Assembly (NCBI GenBank): GCA_022709385.1
Contig: JAKLIX010000015.1
Coordinates: forward strand, 1-64,000
Direction: 5' to 3'
DNA length: 64,000 nt
Source: Bacteroidota bacterium
GTDB lineage: Bacteria > Bacteroidota > Bacteroidia > Bacteroidales > CAIXZF01
In this document: positions 8,172-15,559 of the stretch, piece after piece
Position numbering within the stretch: position 1 is the first letter of the stretch
How the letters are laid out: each line of letters begins with the position of its first letter
The notes under the pieces: model-generated
The model's input: only the letters and a program-made list of their open reading frames with translations
The model's database searches: none
Told to the model about the DNA's origin: nothing
Translations under genes and position numbers: made by a program

Positions 8172-8936
8172 TTATTTGACCGTTTTCATGTTCTGCTGGC
8201 TGAAAAAGGCGTCGCCGAGTTCCCTGTTGAATTTCACGGAAAGCATGCGAACGATGGTTTTATTTCCCTTTTCCCTGGCAGGGACGATCTCTATCCGGGT
8301 GGGAAGGCGGCGGTCGTCCATCATCCTGATGTCGTAAGCCGATTCCGTCTTCACCAGGACTCCGTCCTCATCGTAATATTCCGATTTCAGCATCAGAAAC
8401 TCATCCCTGGATACCCATTTGATGATCTTTCCCCAGACCACGGCCGCATTTTCCTTCGGTATCAGCAGTATCTTCCAGCAGGCAGTCCCGTCATGCAAGC
8501 CCTCCCCGGCCAGCTGGTGACTGTAATCCAACAGCAGGGACGACTCCTTCAGGATGTCGTCGTTGGAATAATCCGAGTTCATCCAGCCTTGTGAAAGCAT
8601 GGAAGGAGGCAGCTTGATCAGGCGGGAGATGGTCGGATTCCAGGTCCAGAGTTCATTCTTCAGCTTCAGAAAACTCTGTCCCTTTTCCCTGGCGGGTGAA
8701 GTGACCAGCGTAAGGCTGTAGTCCCTTCCTTTAGCCCAGTATTTGCAGACGATGGTCCGCTCCCACGAAGGCCTGACTATCTGGACACTCATTTCCCCCT
8801 GGCTTGTTTTTTCGCCGTTGAATTTTTCGTCGGCCCTGCGGATAATTTCAGAAGCCGTCAGTTGCTGTGGAAAGACCTGAACTGAAGTACAACAACAGGT
8901 CAAGATCACAATTAAATATATAGGAAGCTTTCTCAT
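8172..8936 (-). CDS. LolA-like outer-membrane lipoprotein-sorting family protein (PF17131-type)
   Basis: The 254-residue product has a short signal sequence with a Cys cluster (LTCCCTS at 12-18; possibly a lipobox). A LolA-fold domain of the 'outer membrane lipoprotein-sorting protein' family follows. Visible signatures are ASEIIRRADEKFNG near 28-41, RPSWERTIVCKYWAKGRDY, SPAREKGQSFLKL, NELWTWNPTISRLIKLPPSML and the Asp-rich MNSDYSNDDI. Family members have an unclosed beta-barrel that can carry lipids or lipoproteins across the periplasm. As first gene of the operon it is probably the soluble or anchored shuttle between the FtsX permeases and the outer-membrane barrel. The promoter box lies only six bases before the ATG. 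Confidence 0.88.
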   Translation of the reverse strand: MRKLPIYLIVILTCCCTSVQVFPQQLTASEIIRRADEKFNGEKTSQGEMSVQIVRPSWERTIVCKYWAKGRDYSLTLVTSPAREKGQSFLKLKNELWTWNPTISRLIKLPPSMLSQGWMNSDYSNDDILKESSLLLDYSHQLAGEGLHDGTACWKILLIPKENAAVVWGKIIKWVSRDEFLMLKSEYYDEDGVLVKTESAYDIRMMDDRRLPTRIEIVPAREKGNKTIVRMLSVKFNRELGDAFFSQQNMKTVK

Positions 8937-8941
8937 TCACG

Positions 8942-8949
8942 CAAAGGTA
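8942..8949 (-). promoter_or_regulatory. -7 promoter box TACCTTTG of the LolA-like/ABC operon
   Basis: Read on the minus strand the sequence is TACCTTTG, a perfect match to the Bacteroidota -7 consensus TAnnTTTG. It ends six bases upstream of the ATG at 8936, so transcription would start about at the start codon, giving a leaderless or nearly leaderless message. No other in-frame ATG occurs before residue 49, so the gene start itself is firm. Confidence 0.6.
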
Positions 8950-9086
8950 CACTGAATCTTAATAAAATGCGGAGCTATTTTCGTTTAGATTCATTAAATC
9001 TATAAATGCTGAAATCCATTTTTCGCATTCCTTTGTTCTTTCGGTGTAAAGAAAATATCTGCGTCTGGGAAATGAGAAATTAGGTG

Positions 9087-9094
9087 TATTTTTG
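9087..9094 (+). promoter_or_regulatory. -7 promoter box TATTTTTG before the GH92 gene
   Basis: The sequence matches TAnnTTTG and lies in the divergent 231-base spacer between the LolA-like operon and the GH92 gene. A transcript from here would have a leader of about 65-70 bases to the preferred ATG at 9168, or about 10 bases to the alternative ATG at 9111. Confidence 0.45.
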
Positions 9095-9167
9095 AATCTT
9101 TCGATGGTAAATGCAGGACATTGAGCTTCCTGCAGCGATCAGGAATCCGGATTATTCTTTACCAATC

Positions 9168-11471
9168 ATGGATCAGAAAACAATTACAAGCTCGTTTATT
9201 TTGCTTCTCTTTGTCCTGCTGCTGTTTTCGGGACCGGGTTATTCACAGGAGGATGATCTGAGCCGATGGGTGAATCCTTTCATCGGCACCCATCGCATGG
9301 GGCATACCTACCCGGGTGCCACCCTACCGTTTGGGATGGTACAGCTCAGCCCTGAAACGAATTACCTTCCGATGTATATACATGGAAAATACAATCCGGA
9401 AGTATACCGCTACTGTTCCGGTTACCAGTACGAAGACACAGTGATTTACGGTTTCAGTCACACACATTTCAGTGGCACCGGACATTCCGACCTGGGCGAT
9501 TTCCTCCTCTTACCAACCACAGGATCAGTCGACTCCTGGCTCCGGAACAATGACCTCACGCGAAGCAGTACGTTTTCGGTTTTCTCTCACCGTGATGAAG
9601 CTGCAGAACCCGGTTATTACCGCGTGAAGCTTGCCACCAGTGGCATCCTGGCTGAGCTGACCGCCAGCGAAAGGGTGGGATTTCACAGCTACACTTTTCC
9701 GCGTTCCGATTCAGCCAACATCCTGCTGGACCTGGTTTACAACATTTATACCTATGAAGGCAAGAACATCTGGACCTTCGTCAGGATAGAAAACGACAGC
9801 ACCATTACCGGTTACCGGCAGACCAGCGGCTGGGCAAGGACACGGACCCTGTACTTTGCCATCCGGTTCAGCAAGGCATTCAGCGAATATGGGCACAGGA
9901 AGTACGACACTGTTCCTTATAAAGGATTTTACCGCCGTTTCGACGAAAGCCGGAACTTCCCCGAGATGGCCGGGCGTGACATCCGGGCCTGGTTCAGGTT
10001 TCAGACTGCTGAAGGCGAACAGATCGGCGTCAGAGTGGCTTTATCGTCAGTAAGCAGTGCGGGAGCCCTGCGCAACCTGGAAGCTGAGATACCGCATGGC
10101 GATTTCGAAATGGTCAGAGCCGAAGCGCGGCAGCGGTGGAATCGGGAGCTTGCAAGAATTTCCGTGGAAACGCTGACGGATGATGACCGGGTTGTTTTCT
10201 ACACAGCGCTGTATCATACCATGCTTGCTCCTGTGCTTTTCGAGGACAGGGACGGTACCTATCGCGGTCTCGACCAGGAAGTTCATCATTCTGAAGGCTT
10301 TACTAATTACACGGTCTTCTCGCTCTGGGACACCTACCGGGCGCTGCATCCCCTGTTCAACCTCATCCATCCTGACCGCAACAGGGACATGATTGCATCC
10401 ATGCTGGCCCATCACGACCAGAGCGTGCACCATATGCTGCCCGTCTGGAGCCACCATGCCAATGAGAACTGGTGTATGATCGGGTATCATGCGGTATCTG
10501 TCATTGCCGATGCCCTGGTAAAAGGCTTGACCGGAGTGGATACGAAAAGGGCGTTACAAGCCTGCATCAATACCTCTTCCGTCCCTTATTTCGACGGTCT
10601 GGGGGATTATCAGCGAAAAGGATATGTACCGGAAGACGTCAGCGGGAATTCGGTATCCAAAACACTGGAATTTGCCTATGACGACTGGTGCATTGCTCAG
10701 ATCGCCGGCATCGCGGGAGATCGTAAGTCATATGAACGCTATATGCAGCGTGCTGCCAACTATCGCCATGTTTTCGATCCCGTTTCCCTGTATATGAGGC
10801 CGCGCATGGCGGACGGAAGCTGGCGCATCCCTTTCGATCCGCTGGACACGCACGGACAGGGATTTATTGAGGGAAATGCATGGAACTACGGACTTTATGT
10901 TCCTCATAACATTCCCGAACTGATTCGGTTGATGGGTGGCAGGAAACGCTTTACGCGCTGTCTGGACAGCATTTTCGAAACCAGGCTCGACGACAGGTAT
11001 ATTGAAAAAAACGAGGATATTACCCGTGATGGCATCATCGGTGCTTACGTTCACGGTAACGAACCAGGACATCATATCCCCTATTTGTACAATTATGCCG
11101 CGTATCCCTGGAAAACCCAGGCCCGGGTCAGGATGATCATCAACAGCATGTACGGTTCCGGTCCCGACGGTCTCTGCGGGAATGACGATGCCGGACAGAT
11201 GAGTGCCTGGTACATTTTCAGCAGCCTGGGATTTTACCCGGTCTGTCCGGGTTTACCGGATTATGTCCTTGGGAGTCCGTCGGTAAAGAACGCGGTGATC
11301 AGGCTTCAGGGCAACAAAACGCTTAGTATCAATGTCATTAATCAAAGCAGGGAAAACATCTATGTGAAACGGGTGCTTGTGAACGGCAAACCTCTTGAAA
11401 GTTTTTTATTGCCTCACGATGTCATTATGAACGGAGGAATGCTTATATTTGAGATGAGTAATACGCCCTGA
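9168..11471 (+). CDS. GH92 family alpha-mannosidase (probable alpha-1,2-mannosidase), secreted
   Basis: Glycoside hydrolase family 92 signatures run through the protein: NPFIGTHRMGHTYPGATLPFG near the start, SGYQYEDTVIYGFSHTHFSGTG, FSLWDTYRALHPL, the NENWCMIGYHAVSVIADAL block, and GNEPGHHIPYLYNY followed by GLCGNDDAGQMSAWYIFSSLG. GH92 enzymes are calcium-dependent exo-acting alpha-mannosidases that trim N-glycans or yeast mannan. I place the start at 9168 because it gives a clean signal peptide (MDQKTITSSFILLLFVLLLF, cleaved after GYSQ). The upstream in-frame ATG at 9111 adds 19 residues, including acidic ones. The protein is about 767 residues, normal for the family. It probably acts in the periplasm or at the cell surface. 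Confidence 0.93.
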   Translation: MDQKTITSSFILLLFVLLLFSGPGYSQEDDLSRWVNPFIGTHRMGHTYPGATLPFGMVQLSPETNYLPMYIHGKYNPEVYRYCSGYQYEDTVIYGFSHTHFSGTGHSDLGDFLLLPTTGSVDSWLRNNDLTRSSTFSVFSHRDEAAEPGYYRVKLATSGILAELTASERVGFHSYTFPRSDSANILLDLVYNIYTYEGKNIWTFVRIENDSTITGYRQTSGWARTRTLYFAIRFSKAFSEYGHRKYDTVPYKGFYRRFDESRNFPEMAGRDIRAWFRFQTAEGEQIGVRVALSSVSSAGALRNLEAEIPHGDFEMVRAEARQRWNRELARISVETLTDDDRVVFYTALYHTMLAPVLFEDRDGTYRGLDQEVHHSEGFTNYTVFSLWDTYRALHPLFNLIHPDRNRDMIASMLAHHDQSVHHMLPVWSHHANENWCMIGYHAVSVIADALVKGLTGVDTKRALQACINTSSVPYFDGLGDYQRKGYVPEDVSGNSVSKTLEFAYDDWCIAQIAGIAGDRKSYERYMQRAANYRHVFDPVSLYMRPRMADGSWRIPFDPLDTHGQGFIEGNAWNYGLYVPHNIPELIRLMGGRKRFTRCLDSIFETRLDDRYIEKNEDITRDGIIGAYVHGNEPGHHIPYLYNYAAYPWKTQARVRMIINSMYGSGPDGLCGNDDAGQMSAWYIFSSLGFYPVCPGLPDYVLGSPSVKNAVIRLQGNKTLSINVINQSRENIYVKRVLVNGKPLESFLLPHDVIMNGGMLIFEMSNTP

Positions 11472-11504
11472 TCCCTTTTCTTTATATATACAACAATTTA
11501 ATAT

Positions 11505-11511
11505 AAGGAGA
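11505..11511 (+). promoter_or_regulatory. Shine-Dalgarno-like AAGGAGA before the IPTL-CTERM gene
   Basis: The sequence ataaggagatttgcttt precedes the ATG at 11520, placing an AAGGAG core about nine bases upstream. Most genes in this window lack such a motif, as is usual in Bacteroidota, so this start stands out. Confidence 0.4.
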
Positions 11512-11519
11512 TTTGCTTT

Positions 11520-12284
11520 ATGAAAACCATCAGGAGCCTGTTACTGCTGATTACCGGGGGCATTATTGCTTCATCTTTCAATCCGGTTCTCACTTTCAGT
11601 CAGAATAACTGTGTAGGTCCGACTTTCGGCATCGCCCTTACTTTCACGATTCCTTCGGCAAATTGTTACGGAAGCGAATGCATCCTGAATATCGAACAAT
11701 CGAATGCAAAAACGAAGCTGATCAAAGACTATAAAATCAAATGCACGGATTCAGCCGCACACGTCTGTGTCCGCAAAGCCTGTCCCAATCAGGCAGAATG
11801 CCAGGTTGTCATCAACAATCCTCCTTCCGTTTATTCGGAAATATGCAGTACTGACACCGCCGGCCAGCACTGGTGTTCCATTACGGTGGGAGGATCCTAC
11901 TACTGCATTTGTGTGGGCAACAAAGTCACGATTACCGCATCCAATGGTACGGGTTATTTTTGTCCGGGCGAAACACTGGATCTGTATGCCGTAACGGAAT
12001 CTCCCATCACCAATATCGACTACATCCAGTGGTTTGTCAATGATTCGATCATTGAGGGTGCAGACACCACTTTTCACGCGGTATCAATGACAGGTATTTA
12101 TGAAGTACTTATCGTGGACACAGATGGGCAGGTGTATTTATCTCCCCCCTTTCCGGTAGCATGTCCGGCATCCATTCCAACCCTGCAGGAATGGGTGTTG
12201 GCCATACTGGGAGTCCTTCTGTTATATGCGGGAACGATGGCCATCCTCAGAAAGAAGCGGCGACCTGCTGTGGTGGCATCATGA
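11520..12284 (+). CDS. Secreted Cys-rich protein with C-terminal IPTL-CTERM sorting signal
   Basis: The 254-residue protein has a signal peptide (hydrophobic 7-26, cleavage near FSQ-N). A Cys-rich middle follows (cysteines at about 31, 49, 54, 75, 83, 88, 94, 109, 119, 129, 131), then an Ig-like segment (YFCPGETLDLYAV...IQWFVNDSIIEGADTTF). The tail is a textbook IPTL-CTERM: IPTLQEW at 219-225, a single hydrophobic helix at 226-243 and a basic KKRR cluster at 245-248. IPTL-CTERM tails are predicted protein-sorting signals at the cell envelope. No dedicated sortase-like partner is visible in this window. The Cys-rich body matches no family I know. Confidence 0.8.
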   Translation: MKTIRSLLLLITGGIIASSFNPVLTFSQNNCVGPTFGIALTFTIPSANCYGSECILNIEQSNAKTKLIKDYKIKCTDSAAHVCVRKACPNQAECQVVINNPPSVYSEICSTDTAGQHWCSITVGGSYYCICVGNKVTITASNGTGYFCPGETLDLYAVTESPITNIDYIQWFVNDSIIEGADTTFHAVSMTGIYEVLIVDTDGQVYLSPPFPVACPASIPTLQEWVLAILGVLLLYAGTMAILRKKRRPAVVAS

Positions 12285-12441
12285 GTAAGGCAAGAGAACA
12301 GGAGGTTCATGGAAACGCTTAAGGTGCACGCACGCTAGGATCTGTGCTCACACTTATTAGAGGCTGACAGCGAAAACCTTCCCGGAACACATAGGCAAAT
12401 GTAGAATAGACAGGGCATGACACTGCCTGGTCTGCACAAGC

Positions 12442-13822
12442 TCAATCCCTGAGACATCGAACAGAGAAGCCGGTGTTTTTATTGAGGTGGTAGCGGTTTA
12501 CCTGAGCATAGCTACAGAACAACTCCCTGTAAATACTGAGTGTGAGCGCGTACTCGGAAGAGGACCAGAAGTAGGCATCTAATTTGAGCCCATCGAAGAA
12601 ACCAATATTATCGCGGAATCCTGCCCCAAGAGCCGTGAAGCCGCTCAGGTTGGTGGCAGCTGTATTGGGTGCGTGCCAATGCGCGAATCCGCTTTCTTTC
12701 ATCTTTCCTCCGGCATTGGTTCCGGACCAGCTCCAGCCGTTGCAATTGACAGATAAGTCCAGGTATTTTGTCAAAGTACACCATTCAGCATCGGTGGGAA
12801 TATGCCAGCCGGGCGGACAGATGCCCTGAACTCCAGCACCGCCGGTATAGCCCGTCATTTCATCCCAGTCGTATAATCCGCCGTAAACTGAACAGTTAGC
12901 GGCTTCATTGTTGTAACAGTACTTTTCGATAATCCCGTTGTTGCTGCAATCGGAATGGGCCGATCCTGTGTTGGCTGAAATTACCATGGTACCGATATTC
13001 AGGTTTTCCCGCATCCAGCACTGGGTACCAATCTGCACAGTCTGATACAGTTGTCCTCCATAGGATAGCAGCGGGTTTTGAAGGCAGGGATGCCCCACTC
13101 CGAAAATAAAAGTATGGATTGTATCTGTCGTCGGCACGCCGGTAAAACCCGCTATATACCCGGAAGCATATCCCAGATACAGCAAGGTATCGCCAGGTGA
13201 AAAATAAAAGTAACTTTTTGTTGAAACATCATTTCTAAGTAAGGGGCCGTTGCCGGTCTGACCCAGATAGCGAAGACTGCTGCCCCGCTTGCTCTCCCAT
13301 CCCGTACTCACAAGCTGCAGTACCCTGGACTGGGATCGCCAGACAGCATGCACAAAATATACCAGCGCGTTGCCGGAATGAAAGCGGAAACTGTGCGTTC
13401 CCGCCGGCAAATAATCCGTGAAGGTGTAGCTTGCGCTTCCATTCTGATCATAAACAGATATCGTTACCTGCCCGGAGGCCGGCAAATGAAGATCAAAAGA
13501 ACATTCATCCCGGAAAGGGTGGCGGAAAGGGCCGGCTAAAACCAAAATCCTTGCTTGTAAACTGCTGGTTACTGATACCGGAAAAAGGCAGGAGAAGCAC
13601 CGTATCAGGCCAATACAACAAAGTATCGCAGGCCTGGGTGAGATTCTCAATACGGATACTGTCCAACTGGATGTATTGTTGAATCAACTGGTGCAAAAAC
13701 CTTCCGGTAAAGCGCAGTTGCAATGTCTGAGCATCAGTTGTTGGGCTAAAGATGCCAAAAAAGATTGTTATCCATGCAATTGCATGGAATCTGAGCAATA
13801 ATTTCAAAATGCTTTGCTGCAT
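12442..13822 (-). pseudogene. FISUMP-domain secreted protein gene with an apparent single frameshift
   Basis: Two overlapping minus-strand frames encode one protein. The first (from ATG 13822) gives a signal peptide (MQQSILKLLLRFHAIAWITI...TDAQ) and an N-terminal strand region (DTLLYWPDTVLLLP), and reaches KDFGFSRPF. The second, one base offset, continues with RHPFRDECSFDLHLPASG, then VYDQNGSASYTF and the FISUMP domain over its last 200 residues (CWMRENLNIG, CPPGWHIPTDAEW, GFTALGAGFRD, YFWSSSEY, SVRCLRD). Related Bacteroidota proteins have these parts in one frame, joined by an NPF-type segment. The shift falls within 13521-13536, beside short G and A runs, and equals one extra base. It may be a real inactivating mutation or a sequencing error. 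The carboxyl end carries no sorting domain. Confidence 0.8.
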
Positions 13823-13837
13823 GGAAGTGAACCGCCA

Positions 13838-13845
13838 CAAAGGTA
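13838..13845 (-). promoter_or_regulatory. -7 promoter box TACCTTTG of the FISUMP gene
   Basis: On the minus strand the sequence is TACCTTTG. It covers an upstream in-frame ATG at 13840, so that codon cannot be the start. The ATG at 13822, with a leader of about ten bases, is supported instead. Confidence 0.55.
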
Positions 13846-13858
13846 ATCTAATTGAATT

Positions 13859-13892
13859 GGGATGTCATCCCGTCGAAAGGTTAAACCTTTCG
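13859..13892 (-). repeat. Two adjacent palindromes at the acyltransferase stop
   Basis: GGGATG-T-CATCCC spans 13859-13871 and CGAAAGG-TTAAA-CCTTTCG spans 13874-13892. The second overlaps the last codons of the acyltransferase gene and the first covers its stop. They could form a transcript-end hairpin pair, but no T-run follows on the minus strand, so a terminator role is uncertain. Confidence 0.5.
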
Positions 13893-14416
13893 GGGTGCCG
13901 GGCTTTTTTCCCGCGGTAAAATGTCTCTATGATCTGCCAGTCGGACTGAAAATCGCCTGAAGGCCACAACACGGGACCCACACCGCCCTCCTTTTTTCCA
14001 TAGTCAAGATAGGTTAAAACCACAGGTACCCTGGCATGCATGGCGATGTAGTAGAATCCTTTCTTCCAGTGCTCCACCTTTTTACGGGTTCCTTCGGGCG
14101 TAATGGTAATATACAGCGACTCATGCTTATCGAACAGTTCTGAGATATATGATACCATCCTGTTGTTACGATGCCGGTCTATAGGGATGCCTCCGAGCTT
14201 ACGGAGCGGGTACCCCAAAGGCCAGACGAACATTTCTTTCTTGATCAGAAACTTCACCTGTATACCCAGCGTCCGCAGAGCCAGCCAGCCGAAGACGAAA
14301 TCCCACATACTGGTATGCGGCGCTTCAATCACCACTGACTTTTTGTACTGAAAAGGGAATTCACCTTTGATCTTCCAGCCTGACAGGCGGAGGATCAGGC
14401 GGGCAATGCGCCTCAT
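13865..14416 (-). CDS. PlsC-type lysophospholipid/glycerol acyltransferase family protein
   Basis: This short (183-residue) acyltransferase has the catalytic HX4D box as H34-TSMW-D39, the substrate-binding GGIPIDR at 75-81 and the TPEGTR block at 106-111, followed by KKGFYYIAMHARVPVV. These motifs define the PlsC superfamily, which transfers acyl groups to lysophospholipids or other hydroxyls at the inner membrane. It lacks the long N-terminal membrane part of canonical 1-acylglycerol-3-phosphate acyltransferases and matches the small subgroup common in Bacteroidota, so the exact acceptor is unknown. It follows fbaA after 2 bases and is probably co-transcribed with it. Confidence 0.88.
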   Translation of the reverse strand: MRRIARLILRLSGWKIKGEFPFQYKKSVVIEAPHTSMWDFVFGWLALRTLGIQVKFLIKKEMFVWPLGYPLRKLGGIPIDRHRNNRMVSYISELFDKHESLYITITPEGTRKKVEHWKKGFYYIAMHARVPVVLTYLDYGKKEGGVGPVLWPSGDFQSDWQIIETFYRGKKARHPERFNLSTG

Positions 14417-14418
14417 GG

Positions 14419-15501
14419 CTATTCGTAACGGTTCAGGCAGTTCAGATCTTCAAAAGCCTGCTTCAGCCTGTCGACCATGGTCTTCTCCCCCTCTCTGATC
14501 CAGGCACGGGGATCATAGTACTTCTTGTTGGGTTTATCCTCACCTTCCGGATTGCCGAGCTGAGCCTGCAGGTAGGCTTCATTTTTCCGGTAAAAACCCA
14601 GTACACCTTCCCAGAAAGCCCATTGTGTATCTGTATCGATATTCATCTTGACCACTCCGTAGGAAATGGCTTCCCTGATCTTCTCCACTTCACTGCCTGA
14701 CCCGCCGTGGAAAACAAAATTCACCGGGTTGTCACCTGTACCTAACTTCTCTTTAATATATTGCTGCGAATTGCGCAGGATAACAGGTTCAAGGCGGACA
14801 TTGCCCGGTTTATAAACACCGTGCACATTACCAAAGGAAGCTGCAATGGTGAAATGTGTGCTGATCTTATTCAGTTCGCGGTAGGCCAGTGCCACATCTT
14901 CAGGCTGTGTATACAACCTCGAACTGTCGATACCGGTATTGTCGACCCCGTCTTCTTCCCCACCGGTCACACCCAGTTCAATTTCCAGGGTCATGCCGAT
15001 CCGCGACATTCTTTCGAGATATCTTTTACAGATGTCGATATTTTCGATCAGTTCTTCCTCCGACAAATCGAGCATATGCGAGCTGTAAAGCGGTTTGCCG
15101 TAACGCTCGTAATGTTTTTCCCCGGCATCCAGCAGTCCGTCTATCCAGGGCAGGAGTTTCCTTGCGGCATGGTCGGTATGCAGGATCACCGGAATGCCGT
15201 ACAGTTCAGCAATCTGGTGCACATGTACAGCGGCGGCAATCCCACCGGCAATGGCAGCCTGTTCCGAGGCATTGGATAATGACTTGCCTGCAAAGAAAAT
15301 GGCGCCACCATTGGATATCTGGATGATAACCGGAGAATTCACAGATTTTCCCGCTTCCATGACGGCGTTGGCTGAATGGGTACCCACCACGTTCACGGCA
15401 GGAAGCGCATACTTGTGTTTTTTGGCAAACTTGAAGATTTCCTGCACTTCAGTCCCGGTTGCAACCCCGGGACCAACAAATGATGATAATTTCTCAGTCA
15501 T
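14419..15501 (-). CDS. fbaA: Class II fructose-bisphosphate aldolase
   Basis: The 360-residue, zinc-dependent aldolase of the FbaA (class IIA) type cleaves fructose-1,6-bisphosphate to dihydroxyacetone phosphate and glyceraldehyde-3-phosphate. Visible active-site blocks are NVVGTHSANAVMEA at 37-50, SNGGAIFFAG at 63-72, HTDHAA at 108-113 (catalytic Asp110, zinc ligand His111), EIELGVTGGEEDGVD near 174-188, the FGNVHGVYKPGN zinc-His loop and FHGGSGS near the end. The length equals that of the E. coli enzyme (about 359). It acts in glycolysis and gluconeogenesis in the cytosol. No TAnnTTTG box is obvious upstream. Confidence 0.97.
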   Translation of the reverse strand: MTEKLSSFVGPGVATGTEVQEIFKFAKKHKYALPAVNVVGTHSANAVMEAGKSVNSPVIIQISNGGAIFFAGKSLSNASEQAAIAGGIAAAVHVHQIAELYGIPVILHTDHAARKLLPWIDGLLDAGEKHYERYGKPLYSSHMLDLSEEELIENIDICKRYLERMSRIGMTLEIELGVTGGEEDGVDNTGIDSSRLYTQPEDVALAYRELNKISTHFTIAASFGNVHGVYKPGNVRLEPVILRNSQQYIKEKLGTGDNPVNFVFHGGSGSEVEKIREAISYGVVKMNIDTDTQWAFWEGVLGFYRKNEAYLQAQLGNPEGEDKPNKKYYDPRAWIREGEKTMVDRLKQAFEDLNCLNRYE

Positions 15502-15559
15502 AAGAATTAAATTATTTTAATCGCATTTTCTAAACATAACGAGTGAAAGCAGGGAAGGT

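Noticed and set aside
9111..9167. Upstream ATG for the GH92 gene
   Set aside because: It places acidic residues before the signal peptide; the ATG at 9168 gives a standard secretory start, though the promoter distance alone would allow either.
13874..13892. Rho-independent terminator
   Set aside because: The hairpin is good but overlaps coding sequence and is not followed by a T-run on the transcribed strand, so it is listed only as a palindrome.
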